DNA of 13,246 nt from UBA6176 sp041688515 (GTDB lineage: Bacteria > Verrucomicrobiota > Verrucomicrobiia > Limisphaerales > UBA9464), in NCBI GenBank assembly GCA_041688515.1, contig JBDNHZ010000525.1, positions 1 to 13,246 of the forward strand, read 5' to 3'. The position numbers and the translations under genes are program-made. Shown one piece after another: positions 1 to 8,010 of the stretch. The notes under the pieces were generated by a model that worked only from the letters and a program-made list of their open reading frames with translations, made no database searches and was not told the DNA's origin. Position 1 is the stretch's first letter. Each line of letters opens with the position of its first letter.

Positions 1-1105
1 CGATGCGATGGATTCAGACGACGCCGAGATCTACTACGCTGTCCTCGCCATGGACGGCGACGACATGGGGCAATGGCTCAGTGGGACGAAGGCAGCCCCG
101 CTTCTGAACAGCCTCGCTGGACGCGCCCAGGAGTATCTCAAGGAGCACTGGCCTGGGCCCAAGTCCGGTCTGCCCACCGCCGATGCGGTCCAGCGGCCCT
201 TGTCGCCTGGGTATCAAGCAGCCCTTTCCGAGGCCCTCTCCAATTTCAGCCTCTACTGCGCAGGTCCCATCGTGAGGGCCTTCAGCGGCCAATTGATCTA
301 TGCCGGCGGCGACGATGTCCTCGCGATGCTCCCCGCCGCCAATGCCCTTGACTGCGCCCACGCCCTCCAACTCGCCTTCCGCGGTCTCCACCCCGATGAT
401 CCAGAAGCCTGCGCGCCGAACCGGGTGAAGAAGGTCCTCAAAGACCTTTTCCATTTTTCAGGACAGATCGACAAACACCCCAGGGGCTTCCTCCAACTCA
501 GACGGTCCGAACGGGCCGACGTCGGACGCGCCTCCCATCTCAAACCCAACTGGCCCCTTCTCGTGATGGGGCCCAAGGCGTCTGTCTCCGTCGGCATCGC
601 CATTGGCCACGTGAAATCACCCATGCAGGACACCATCCAGGCAGCACGCGACGCCGAGAAATCCGCCAAGGCCGTCCCCGACAAGGGTGCCTTCTCGCTC
701 CAAGTCCTCAAACGTTCCGGCGAAGCGGTCGGATTTTCCGCCAAATGGAATCAAAACGTGATCGCCGTCTGGTCCGAATTGGAGGCAGACCTTCACGACC
801 TCAGCGGCCGCTTCGCCTACCGGTATGCCGCTTTGGTCAAGCCTCTCGTGGTCACCGGCGGCGGTTGGAATGGTGCCAGTTATGTTCAAGCTTGGTCCGA
901 CCCGCTCCGAGATTCCGTTGAAGCCGAACTTCGTCACGTCCTCCATCAACAGGGCGGATGCAAGCCCGCCAAAGCTCGGGATCTTTCCAGGAACTGGATC
1001 GATGCCCTAACCACCGCCCTCCCACCGCGCGACTTCCTCCACTTCTGGCTCGCCTGGGCTTTCCTGAATCGATGCCGCAATCGCCAAAATCCAACCGGCC
1101 CATGA
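1..1105 (+). CDS. cas10: Cas10/Cmr2, type III-B large subunit, C-terminal part (5' end outside window)
   Basis: The reading frame is open from base 2, so the gene continues off the left edge; the ATG at 8 is internal. This is the polymerase/cyclase subunit of the Cmr complex, which makes cyclic oligoadenylate when target RNA is bound. Counting from the Met at 8, a first palm motif (MDGDDMG) lies at residues 15-21 and the cyclase motif YAGGDD at 98-103, both intact, so signalling looks competent. A helical C-terminal region rich in Trp and Leu follows, as in the Cmr2 D4 domain. The N-terminal HD nuclease region would lie upstream and cannot be judged. The stop overlaps the cmr3 start (ATGA at 1102-1105), which indicates an operon with coupled translation. 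Identification is by motif and gene order. Confidence 0.93.
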   Translation, partial: DAMDSDDAEIYYAVLAMDGDDMGQWLSGTKAAPLLNSLAGRAQEYLKEHWPGPKSGLPTADAVQRPLSPGYQAALSEALSNFSLYCAGPIVRAFSGQLIYAGGDDVLAMLPAANALDCAHALQLAFRGLHPDDPEACAPNRVKKVLKDLFHFSGQIDKHPRGFLQLRRSERADVGRASHLKPNWPLLVMGPKASVSVGIAIGHVKSPMQDTIQAARDAEKSAKAVPDKGAFSLQVLKRSGEAVGFSAKWNQNVIAVWSELEADLHDLSGRFAYRYAALVKPLVVTGGGWNGASYVQAWSDPLRDSVEAELRHVLHQQGGCKPAKARDLSRNWIDALTTALPPRDFLHFWLAWAFLNRCRNRQNPTGP

Positions 1106-2427
1106 CACCCCGCCTGATCCAACCCGACGACATCCTGTTCTTCCGGGACGCCATCCCGATGTCCGCAGGCCAGGGCAGTGGAGCCGGTTGCCGGCTCCCC
1201 TTCCCCAGCACCCTTCACGAAGCCTTCCGGGCAAGCCTGCTCCGTGCTTCCGGAGAAGTCGCATCCGGCAAGTCCGTCGAAGGCCGACCCCGCGCCGCCA
1301 CCAGGAACGGCAACTGGCACGGCAGTAGACATGATGGAAAGACCTTCATCGCCACCAAGTCCTTCCGCTCCCTGCGTACCCTCGGCCCCTTGCCATGGCA
1401 TCAGGAGCGCCACCTCCTGCTGCCCATCCCGCTGGATGTCGCCTTGGACCCCTCCGGCCAACTGGTGCGACTTCAGCTCTGGAGATCCCCCAAGGAATCC
1501 GCACCAAATCGCGCGGTTGCCACTGCCAACTTCCAACCCCTCTGTCTCCCGACGGCCACCACCCCTCCCGACAAGAAAGCACAGCTCCAAGGCTGGTGGG
1601 ACGTTTCCCAGTTCCATGCCTACCTCACCGGAAGCACTGAGAAGTCAAATCCAGGGTTCAGCCCCATTCCCTCCAGCAAACTCTGGTCCGCCGAACACCG
1701 CGTCGGGGTGCAGATCAATCCCGAATCCGCCGCCTCAGAATCCGGACAACTTTACGCCGGCTCCTATCTGCGGCCCGACAAGGACACACGGTTTATGGTG
1801 TGGGCTGAGATCGCCGATCCGGCCGGATCTCAAGGTGCGGAAGCCGCCTCTCGAAAGCGCGAGCGCGACCACCTCCACCGCCTGGAATGGTTGCTCCTCG
1901 GAGGTGAGTTCCGCCTCGCCCAGCTCAAAGCGTATCCCACTTCGGATCCGCTGGCATCCCTCGCAATCCCGCCCACTCCTCCGCAGACCGATGGACCCGT
2001 CCTGCTCAAATGGGTCCTCGTCACCCCCGCCATCTTCTCCCACGGAAGCCTTCCCGGATGGTGCCTGGATTCCCTCAAGGATCGCCCCGCAGGCCCCCTC
2101 GCTCCAGGTCGCGTCTGCCTGCCCCTGCCCGGACGTGCCCAACTCGTTTCCTGGTGCCTCGGCAAACCCCGCACCGTCTCTGGATTCGACACCGTCGAAG
2201 GGCGCGCCAAACCCACTCAACTCGCCGTGCCCGAGGGCGGTGTCTTCTATTTCCTGTGCGAAAATCAGTCCACCGCCAAGGCCCTCGCCCAAGAACTCCA
2301 CTGGAAACCCCGTTCCGACTTTTACGGCGAGAAGGGCTGCGGTTACGGCCTCGTCAGCTTCGCCCTCAAAATGCATCCGACCTCCATGGATCTCCATGAC
2401 TTGGCCAATTCCTGCTTTCAACCCTAA
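1102..2427 (+). CDS. cmr3: Cmr3, type III-B RAMP subunit that binds the crRNA 5' tag
   Basis: A 441-residue protein. The ATG at 1102 was chosen because it overlaps the cas10 stop by four bases and because the product then starts with the Cmr3 hallmark, an N-terminus reading QPDDILFFRDAIPM at residues 7-20. This is followed by a Gly-rich stretch and LPFPSTLHEAFRASLL (about 32-47). Earlier in-frame starts (958 and around 1069) would run deep into cas10. Near the C-terminus, GEKGCGYGLVSF is the Gly-rich loop of RAMP proteins. In the known complex Cmr3 sits at the foot beside Cas10 and holds the 8-nt crRNA repeat tag. Cmr4 begins 21 bases downstream. No frame damage is seen. Confidence 0.92.
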   Translation: MTPRLIQPDDILFFRDAIPMSAGQGSGAGCRLPFPSTLHEAFRASLLRASGEVASGKSVEGRPRAATRNGNWHGSRHDGKTFIATKSFRSLRTLGPLPWHQERHLLLPIPLDVALDPSGQLVRLQLWRSPKESAPNRAVATANFQPLCLPTATTPPDKKAQLQGWWDVSQFHAYLTGSTEKSNPGFSPIPSSKLWSAEHRVGVQINPESAASESGQLYAGSYLRPDKDTRFMVWAEIADPAGSQGAEAASRKRERDHLHRLEWLLLGGEFRLAQLKAYPTSDPLASLAIPPTPPQTDGPVLLKWVLVTPAIFSHGSLPGWCLDSLKDRPAGPLAPGRVCLPLPGRAQLVSWCLGKPRTVSGFDTVEGRAKPTQLAVPEGGVFYFLCENQSTAKALAQELHWKPRSDFYGEKGCGYGLVSFALKMHPTSMDLHDLANSCFQP

Positions 2428-2502
2428 TACCCGGACCTCAGTCACCTCATGAAACGGCATCTCCTCACCCTCTACACCCGCTCCCCGCTCCACGTCGGGA
2501 GC

Positions 2503-2505
2503 TGA
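2503..2505 (+). other. Premature TGA inside cmr4
   Basis: The codon sits between Ser18 and Thr20 in an otherwise uninterrupted Cmr4 frame. Flanking residues HVGS and TSV match the family loop HxGSGTxL as I recall it, so Gly is the expected residue. TGA ends other genes in this window (cas10, cmr5, cmr1, cad1, nudix, cas1, cas2), so a reassigned UGA is unlikely. Confidence 0.9.
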
Positions 2506-3349
2506 ACTTCGGTCGACGTGGTCGATCTCCCGATCGCGCGCGAACGCATCACCAGCTTCCCCGTCATCCCAGCCAGCAGTCTCAAGGGCGTCCTCCTCCA
2601 GCACGCCCGCACCACTTGGGGCGATGCCCGCAAGGGCGATCTTCCTCCCGAGGCGAAAGTCCTGTTCGGCGCGATCGACACCATCGAGGACGACTCCGGC
2701 AAGAAGCAGGTGAGCAACGCCGGTTGCCTGCAAATCATGGAGGGCAAGCTCCTGGCATTTCCCGTCCGCTCCCTCGCCGGTTGCTTCGCCTGGATCACCT
2801 GTCCTGCCGCCCTTGAGCGTTTCCAGCGCGACTCAGGGATGAAGTTCAAAATTCCCCGTCCTTCCGTCGACCGCGCCATCGTCCCCGGCAATTCTGAACT
2901 GACGATTCCGGGCAAGGCCGAGATCGTTCTCGAAGAGTACGCTCTCGGGACCCTGCCTGCCGAAGCAGCCGAAGTCACCGCAGTCGCCCAGGTTCTGGCG
3001 AAAATCTGTTCCGACCCGCTCTGGTCCAATTCATTGCTCCAACGCCTGGCGATCATCCACGACGAAAACTTCCAACACTTCGTCAACACCTGCACCGAGG
3101 TCGTCACCCGCATCAAAATCGACCCCGCCACCCGCACCGTCGACGGCGGCGCGCTCTTCAATCAGGAGAATGTGCCTTGTGAAACCGTCTTCTATAGCAT
3201 TCTTACCGTCCTTCCACCCCGACGCATCATCACCCCGGAAACCCAGGATCCCAACCTCATGCTCGCCGAACTCCTTCCTGAAAAGAATCCGCCGATCCTC
3301 CAGATCGGCGGCGACGAAACCACGGGGCACGGACAATGCGATACGAAGC

Positions 3350-3355
3350 GAGAGG
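3350..3355 (+). promoter_or_regulatory. Shine-Dalgarno GAGAGG for cmr5
   Basis: GAGAGG lies seven bases before the GTG at 3363. It is one of the few clear Shine-Dalgarno sequences in the window and favours the GTG start of cmr5 over the ATG at 3336. Confidence 0.55.
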
Positions 3356-3362
3356 TACTGCC

Positions 3363-3719
3363 GTGAAAAACCTTGCCCAGATCCGCGCACAAAATGCTCT
3401 GGCGGCCTGTCGCGATCCCCAAATGGTACTTGGCCAGAATGCCCTGAGCGGTTTCCCGATGATCATCAAAGCCGCCGGCCTTCTGGCCGCCGGTGCGTAC
3501 GCGGTAGAAACCAAGGCCAATGGAAATGGGCCCAAACAACAGGGTGCCCAACTCATCCTGGACCACATCGCTAAACACCTCCACACCCTCAAAATCTGTA
3601 ATGCCGAATCTGCGATGGATCTGGTGGAGGAACTCGCCGGAGGAGACGCCACCAAACTGCGCCGCGCCACCGCGGAGGCTCTCGCCTACCTCAACTACCT
3701 CAAACGCTTCGTCAGCTGA
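3363..3719 (+). CDS. cmr5: Cmr5, small helical subunit of the Cmr complex
   Basis: A 118-residue, largely alpha-helical protein beginning MKNLAQIRAQNALAAC, the typical Cmr5 start (family members are about 110-150 residues). The GTG at 3363 was chosen because it overlaps the cmr4 stop (GTGA, 3363-3366), has a Shine-Dalgarno sequence seven bases upstream, and puts the conserved helix at the N-terminus; an ATG at 3336 would add nine residues. Cmr5 stacks along the complex beside the Cmr4 filament and contacts target RNA. The C-terminal helix ALAYLNYLKRFV resembles family members. If cmr4 translation really stops at codon 19, coupling through this overlap would depend on restart inside cmr4. Cmr6 starts three bases after the stop. 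Confidence 0.9.
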   Translation: MKNLAQIRAQNALAACRDPQMVLGQNALSGFPMIIKAAGLLAAGAYAVETKANGNGPKQQGAQLILDHIAKHLHTLKICNAESAMDLVEELAGGDATKLRRATAEALAYLNYLKRFVS

Positions 3720-3722
3720 CCT

Positions 3723-4880
3723 ATGCCCAGTGTCACCCGTCCCGTGGAGAAAGCTCTGAGTGGCTTGAATCGCTGCGACTCGTGGCTGCTCTACCTCGAC
3801 AAGCTGAGTTTCGCTGGAGACAGCCAAGCCGAGTCGAGAACGACCACACTCAAGGAAGTTCGCAAGAAGTACGACGCGGCCTCCGCAAAATACCTCAGTC
3901 GAGCATGCAAGGATCGAGAAGCTTGGCTCGGGCGATGCCGCTCCCAGCACGGCGAACGTTTCGGCGAGCTTGAGCTGAAGGCGGAAAGCCGTCTTCTCCT
4001 CCAACTCGGCCGGGCCGGCGTCCTCGAAAACACCGGCGTCAGTGCTGAACGGATCACCGGTCTCCCGGTAATCCCCGGGACCGCCCTCAAAGGCGTCCTT
4101 AGCACCTGGGCCTGCTGGTCGGAACATTTCAACGACTTCGACGGATCCTTCCGCCCGTTCACTGTCGAGGGCACCGAGCGCCAGAACTTTACCGCCCAGG
4201 ACGCGCTACTTGCTCGCCAGATCCTCGGAGACAACTCCGCCGATGGTTCCGATGCCGCCGGGAATGTCATCTTCCTGGGCGGCTTTCCTACCACGCCTCC
4301 GAAACTCGGCCTCGACATCGTCAATCCTCATCACTCGGCCGACGGCACCGTAGCCAGCAAGCTCACTCCCAATACCTTCCTTTGCTTCGAACCAGGCACC
4401 ATTTGGCGGTTCGCCTTTTATGTCCGCACTGGAACACCCCAAGCAAGGGACCTGATCGCCACGACCCAGCGTTGGATTGCTGAAGCCCTTACCCAGACGG
4501 GAATAGGTGCCAAAACCGCCGCTGGTTATGGCAGGTTTCTATCCATCCCCTCCCGTGGGATCTCCGCGAAACCGGATCTGGCTCCACTCCGAATCGCGAC
4601 CGCCAAGGAGATCGAAATCTCCAAGGCCCAAGCCGCAGGCCAGGCCATTCTCGCTCAAGATTACCCCAACGCCGCTTCCTTCAAGAGCCGGGTCCTCGAC
4701 CTCCTCAATCCAGGACGTCTCGATCAGCTCAAAGCCCAGATTTCATTACTCGGAAAGCCGGAAAACCAAGCCTGGCTCGACGAACTCAAACGCACCCTCG
4801 CCAGCAAGGACTTTAAAGACATGAGGAAGCGTCTCGCAGAAAAGGATTGGTTCCCGAAGGACTGGCTCCCAAAGCAGTAA
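3723..4880 (+). CDS. cmr6: Cmr6, RAMP subunit at the 3' end of the crRNA
   Basis: A 385-residue protein. Residues 85-129 carry the RAMP signature: LKAESRLLLQLG, then TGVSAERITGLPVIPGTALKG (about 104-124), where a conserved TG-P-IPG-S/T-LKG loop contacts crRNA. A second Gly-rich loop, GIGAKTAAGYGRF, lies at 260-272. Cmr6 caps the head of the complex together with Cmr1. Residues 1-80 are helical and charged, longer than the minimal family member. After the Gly loop a further helical stretch of about 100 residues, rich in Lys and Leu, runs to the C-terminus. Cmr1 starts eight bases downstream. Confidence 0.9.
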   Translation: MPSVTRPVEKALSGLNRCDSWLLYLDKLSFAGDSQAESRTTTLKEVRKKYDAASAKYLSRACKDREAWLGRCRSQHGERFGELELKAESRLLLQLGRAGVLENTGVSAERITGLPVIPGTALKGVLSTWACWSEHFNDFDGSFRPFTVEGTERQNFTAQDALLARQILGDNSADGSDAAGNVIFLGGFPTTPPKLGLDIVNPHHSADGTVASKLTPNTFLCFEPGTIWRFAFYVRTGTPQARDLIATTQRWIAEALTQTGIGAKTAAGYGRFLSIPSRGISAKPDLAPLRIATAKEIEISKAQAAGQAILAQDYPNAASFKSRVLDLLNPGRLDQLKAQISLLGKPENQAWLDELKRTLASKDFKDMRKRLAEKDWFPKDWLPKQ

Positions 4881-4888
4881 TCCACGCC

Positions 4889-5728
4889 ATGCAACTCAAG
4901 ACCATCGAATTCCCCTTCACGCTGCTCACGCCGTGCTTCAGCGGCACTGCTTTGGGCAAGGACGCGCCGCAGGCCGAAATGCGCGTCCCCCCCATCCGAG
5001 GACACATCCGATCCTGGCACCGCATCCTGTGCGGATCCGAGAACGCCAATCGGGTCTGGGGTAGCGCCAATGGCAACAATGGTTCCGGAAGCCGGGTCGG
5101 ACTACGCGTCAGCGGCAGTCCAATGAGCTCCGGAGAGAAGGCCGCCATCCTCCCTCATAAGAGCGGCGGGAACTCAGGCTCCCGCCCTTCACTCCCCCCC
5201 AGCAACTCCGAGACCCCCGCCTATACCCTCACCCTCCAGCGCTGGGTCGGCTGTACCCACGACGACTGGAACCAGGCACAGGCGGCCACCAAACTCTGGC
5301 TTCTACTCGGTTGCCTTGGCCTCCGATCAAATCGCGCTGCCGGAAGTGTCTGGCCGAACGGAGACTGGGTTCCAGACGGCGAAGGCAGCTTCAAAACGAT
5401 GCTGGCATCTCTCGGACTCTCGAGGGTCGGTGTAGCGCTCATCGGCCTCAATGCCAATGTCTCACCCGCTGAGCTCCGGCGAACCGCTTCCGACACCGTC
5501 AATGACAAAAGCGTGTTCGGGGGCATCAGTCCCCGCGCCCCGTCACCTACCCGGTTCAAGGTGATCCAACTGGGCGCCGCCTATTGCCTTCTGGCAATTG
5601 CACCCACGACGGGAGCAGGAGTGGGCACTCAGTCAGCAAAGCTCCAAAGGGCCGAGCAACTTCTAAATGGGAAGCCGGACGCAAGACGGTGGAAGGCGCT
5701 CGGCGCCTGGACCTACCTGTTCCCCTGA
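4889..5728 (+). CDS. cmr1: Cmr1, RAMP subunit at the head of the Cmr complex
   Basis: A 279-residue protein, on the short side for Cmr1. The ATG at 4889 places the family opening FPFTLLTPCFSGTA (8-21) at the N-terminus; an upstream ATG at 4847 lies inside cmr6 and adds only unrelated residues. MRVPPIRGHIRSWHRIL (31-47) corresponds to the conserved R-PS-KG-RFWWR region and LGLRSNRAAGSVWP (143-156) to the LG-RS-RG-GSV loop. Residues 50-110 hold a low-complexity Gly/Ser stretch. In the known complex Cmr1 binds next to Cmr6 and touches the 3' part of the crRNA-target duplex. A different frame is also open across the last 145 bases and continues into the next ORF, so a frameshift at the C-terminus cannot be fully excluded. 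Confidence 0.87.
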   Translation: MQLKTIEFPFTLLTPCFSGTALGKDAPQAEMRVPPIRGHIRSWHRILCGSENANRVWGSANGNNGSGSRVGLRVSGSPMSSGEKAAILPHKSGGNSGSRPSLPPSNSETPAYTLTLQRWVGCTHDDWNQAQAATKLWLLLGCLGLRSNRAAGSVWPNGDWVPDGEGSFKTMLASLGLSRVGVALIGLNANVSPAELRRTASDTVNDKSVFGGISPRAPSPTRFKVIQLGAAYCLLAIAPTTGAGVGTQSAKLQRAEQLLNGKPDARRWKALGAWTYLFP

Positions 5729-5745
5729 ACGAAAACCAATATCCA

Positions 5746-5955
5746 TTGAAGACTGACCTCATCCCATCTGCCGTCCTGCTCTCCGCCGAAAGCCTTATCG
5801 AGCCTATGCGGCCCCATCCTCCAGAAGCATCGGCCAACGAATACCTGGTGCTTCTGCTTCAGGCAGGTCAGGCCAGCGACCCAAGGGCCGCTTCGCCTCC
5901 CCTGTCCTGCTTCGTCCCCACCGAGACGCTCAAGGTCGTTGGCATGCTCTCGTGA
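5746..5955 (+). CDS. Small hypothetical protein between cmr1 and cad1
   Basis: I do not recognise this family. The frame encodes up to 69 residues from a TTG at 5746 (17 bases after cmr1) or 49 residues from the ATG at 5806. Codons are strongly GC-rich at third positions, as in the neighbouring genes. It has a short hydrophobic run (EYLVLLLQAG) and ends SCFVPTETLKVVGMLS. Its stop overlaps the GTG of the next small ORF (GTGA, 5952-5955), the same coupling style as the cas genes. The frame is open back to about 5584 inside cmr1, so this could instead be a displaced Cmr1 extension or a chance ORF. The start is uncertain. Confidence 0.4.
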   Translation: MKTDLIPSAVLLSAESLIEPMRPHPPEASANEYLVLLLQAGQASDPRAASPPLSCFVPTETLKVVGMLS

Positions 5956-6080
5956 TCTTTGTGGACGCCCACAAGTGGCCCGCCGGCAAAAGGGTTTTCC
6001 TGAATGGCCAGGAGCGCGACGTATCTCTCGACCTCTACGAAGCCATGAAGGCTGATCCCGCGCTAATGCCCTTTATCTAG
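5952..6080 (+). CDS. Small hypothetical protein (42 aa) coupled to the preceding ORF
   Basis: GTG at 5952 overlaps the previous stop by four bases and the ORF ends with TAG at 6078-6080. The product is 42 residues: a beta-like start (IFVDAHKWPAGKRVFLNG) and a helix-like end (DLYEAMKADPALMPFI). No family is recognised. Codon choice (CTC, GAC, ATC, GCC) matches the neighbouring genes, which supports translation. It may be a separate small protein or the second half of a frameshifted protein of about 110 residues with the ORF before it. The deaminase gene starts 46 bases later, with no promoter or terminator that I can see between them. Confidence 0.4.
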   Translation: MIFVDAHKWPAGKRVFLNGQERDVSLDLYEAMKADPALMPFI

Positions 6081-6126
6081 ACTCCGCCGCCGCCTCCACG
6101 ACGTGCCTGTTCTCCCAACACCCAAA

Positions 6127-8010
6127 ATGCCGCAACCCACCCTCCTCATCTCCCTCGGCACCGCCCCGGCCATTGTGCCCGAGGCGTTTTACTTCCCCGG
6201 GATTCCCTTTGGCTCGGTACATGTCCTCACCACGGCAAACACTCAGGTGGCGCTGATCCAGCAGTTTTTCAAAACGGAGGCGCCTGACGTTCAAGTGCAG
6301 ATCACCCGCGTCGAAGGCTTCAATGACCTCAACTCCAGCGACGATCATTTTCGATTCGAGGAAGTGCTCTATCGCTGGATCCTGGCCGCCGAACCGGACC
6401 GGAACCGTCGATACGTCTGCCTCAGTGGCGGGTACAAGACGATATCCGCCTCCATGCTCAGGGCGGCTGAAATCTTGGGGGCCGCCGAAGTCTTCCATGT
6501 CTTGGCGGATTCATTCTGTTCCTGCCCAAAAACCGGGACATTGAAACTGCCCGGTACCATCGATGAGATCCGTGCCGCCCAGGTTGAAAACCATCTGCAT
6601 TTCATCCGCCTCGGACGTGAATCCGGCTGGCCCCAGTTCCGCAGCGTCACCGCAACGGACTATCCCCTCGACTCCACGCTGAATCCTCAGGACGGAGCCT
6701 TTCGGGCGACCGCCCGTGGCAGTGGTTTCCGCCAGCACCTCAATGATGTTGTTACCCGGACCCACCGGATCACCGAGTCCTGGGACCGGATCCCGTCCCT
6801 GCCCTTCACCGAGTTGGCTACCGCCTCAAACGAACAACTCCTGTGGCTGAGTGCTGAGGTGACTCCTGAGACCGACCGGGAATGGATTGCCCGGCTACCC
6901 AAAATCGAACTGCACTGCCATCTCGGTGGATTTGCGACTGAAGGCCCTGACCTGGACTTCGTTCGAGGCTGCGCCCGGCGCCCCGATAAGCTCCCGGCCC
7001 TGCTCGAGTTGGAGCACGCTCCCAACTGGCCCCTGCCCACTCAACCCATCGGCCTCGAACCTTATCGCCACCTCGGCGACAATAACGGATCCCGGCTCCT
7101 CCGTGATCCGGGCTGCCTCGTCCAACAATGCGATGGTCTCTACGCGCATCTCCTGAGCCAGAACGTGGTCTATGCCGAGATCCGATGCTCACCCGCAAAC
7201 TATGCAGGGGACGGGCGATCCGCCTGGAATGTCCTGGCGGAGATCCAGCAGGCCTTTCAGAAGTGCATGGAAGAAGCGCGTCACGCCGCCGGGACGAGGG
7301 TGACTCCCTGCCACGTCAATCTGCTCCTCATCGGCACCCGCCAGTCCTCCGGCGATTATCGCGCCGGCATCTCCCGTCACCTTGCCTTGGCTGTCACCGC
7401 TTCCGAACATTGGCAGGATCCCGACGCGTGCCGAGTCGTCGGTGTGGACCTTGCCGGCTACGAAGACGTCTCCACCCGCGCCCACTATTTCCGCGAGGAA
7501 TTCACCGCCATCCACCGCTGCGGCCTCGCCCTCACGGTCCATGCCGGTGAAAACGATGATGCGGAAGGCATCTGGCGGGCCGTCTTCGACCTCAATGCAC
7601 TGCGCATCGGGCACGCCCTCAGCCTTGCACAATCCCCCGAACTCACACGTTCCATGGCCAACCGGAGGGTTGCCGTCGAGATGTGCCCCTATGCCAATTT
7701 TCAGATTCGCGGATTCTGGATTGCCGGCTCCCCCGCCCGCCCGGACCCAGCCGGATCCCCTGCCCGATCACAGTATCCCCTGCTCAAGTACCTGCGGGAC
7801 GGAATCCGAGCCACGGTGAACACCGATAACATCGGCATCTCCGGCGCCAGCCTTACCGACAACCTCCTGCTCGCCGCCAGACTCTGCCCCGGGCTGACCC
7901 GACTCGACCTGCTCCAACTCCAACGCAACGCTCTCGAAGCGGCCTTCATGACTCCCGATCTCCGCACCGCATTGCTCGCCCGATTTGATGCTGCGGCGCT
8001 GCTGCCATGA
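6127..8010 (+). CDS. cad1: CARF-adenosine deaminase fusion effector (Cad1/CAAD type)
   Basis: A 627-residue effector. Residues 1-160 form a CARF-like cOA sensor: the opening TLLISLGTAPAIVPEAF and the ligand-loop motif CLSGGYKTISASM (98-110), followed by EVFHVLAD. A linker leads to an adenosine deaminase domain (about 255-627) with the zinc and catalytic set complete: HCH at 263-265, HAGE at 472-475 (zinc His and catalytic Glu), RIGHA at 493-497 and NTDN at 565-568 (zinc Asp). The second Asp of the classic NTDD is Asn here, as I recall for some bacterial deaminases. Such fusions are reported to deaminate ATP to ITP when cOA is bound, causing growth arrest. An insert with a duplicated AGSPAR lies at 533-547. 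The ATG at 6127 is preferred over the GTG at 6103. The stop overlaps the Nudix start (ATGA). Confidence 0.88.
   Translation: MPQPTLLISLGTAPAIVPEAFYFPGIPFGSVHVLTTANTQVALIQQFFKTEAPDVQVQITRVEGFNDLNSSDDHFRFEEVLYRWILAAEPDRNRRYVCLSGGYKTISASMLRAAEILGAAEVFHVLADSFCSCPKTGTLKLPGTIDEIRAAQVENHLHFIRLGRESGWPQFRSVTATDYPLDSTLNPQDGAFRATARGSGFRQHLNDVVTRTHRITESWDRIPSLPFTELATASNEQLLWLSAEVTPETDREWIARLPKIELHCHLGGFATEGPDLDFVRGCARRPDKLPALLELEHAPNWPLPTQPIGLEPYRHLGDNNGSRLLRDPGCLVQQCDGLYAHLLSQNVVYAEIRCSPANYAGDGRSAWNVLAEIQQAFQKCMEEARHAAGTRVTPCHVNLLLIGTRQSSGDYRAGISRHLALAVTASEHWQDPDACRVVGVDLAGYEDVSTRAHYFREEFTAIHRCGLALTVHAGENDDAEGIWRAVFDLNALRIGHALSLAQSPELTRSMANRRVAVEMCPYANFQIRGFWIAGSPARPDPAGSPARSQYPLLKYLRDGIRATVNTDNIGISGASLTDNLLLAARLCPGLTRLDLLQLQRNALEAAFMTPDLRTALLARFDAAALLP

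Larger units (their letters stand above)
2449..3366 (+). pseudogene. cmr4: cmr4 with an in-frame TGA at codon 19 (type III-B backbone subunit)
   Basis: From the ATG at 2449 the frame reads a Cmr4 N-terminus (YTRSPLHVGS at residues 9-18), then TGA at 2503-2505, then continues in the same frame as TSVDVVDLPIARERITSFPV and on to a normal end at 3366. The family usually has GSG at this point, so a single GGA-to-TGA change explains the stop. Asp26 (2524-2526) lines up with the catalytic Asp26 of Cmr4 that cleaves target RNA, and QIGGDETTGHG (285-295) is the usual C-terminal Gly loop. No other stop or frameshift is present in 305 codons. A GTG at 2518 could restart translation, giving a 282-residue protein that lacks the first beta strand but keeps Asp26. 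Cmr4 forms the repeating spine of the complex, so a true null should disable targeting. A recent mutation, a sequencing error or reinitiation are all possible. Confidence 0.85.

Noticed and set aside
1178..2452. Alternative + strand ORF of 424 codons across cmr3
   Set aside because: The product is Pro/Ser-rich with no domain, a frame-shifted shadow of cmr3.
2503..2505. UGA read as glycine, as in Gracilibacteria and SR1
   Set aside because: TGA ends cas10, cmr5, cmr1, cad1, cas1 and cas2 at family-typical lengths, and the sequence is GC-rich, unlike those lineages.
2503..2536. Selenocysteine at the cmr4 TGA, with a small hairpin (CGATC-TCCC-GATCG, 2523-2536) as SECIS
   Set aside because: The expected residue is a loop glycine, not a redox Cys or Sec; the hairpin has only five pairs and lacks the loop features of bacterial SECIS elements.
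1735..2733. Long minus-strand ORF of 332 codons
   Set aside because: It lies opposite cmr3 and cmr4, spans their junction and resembles no protein; long antisense frames are expected in GC-rich coding DNA.
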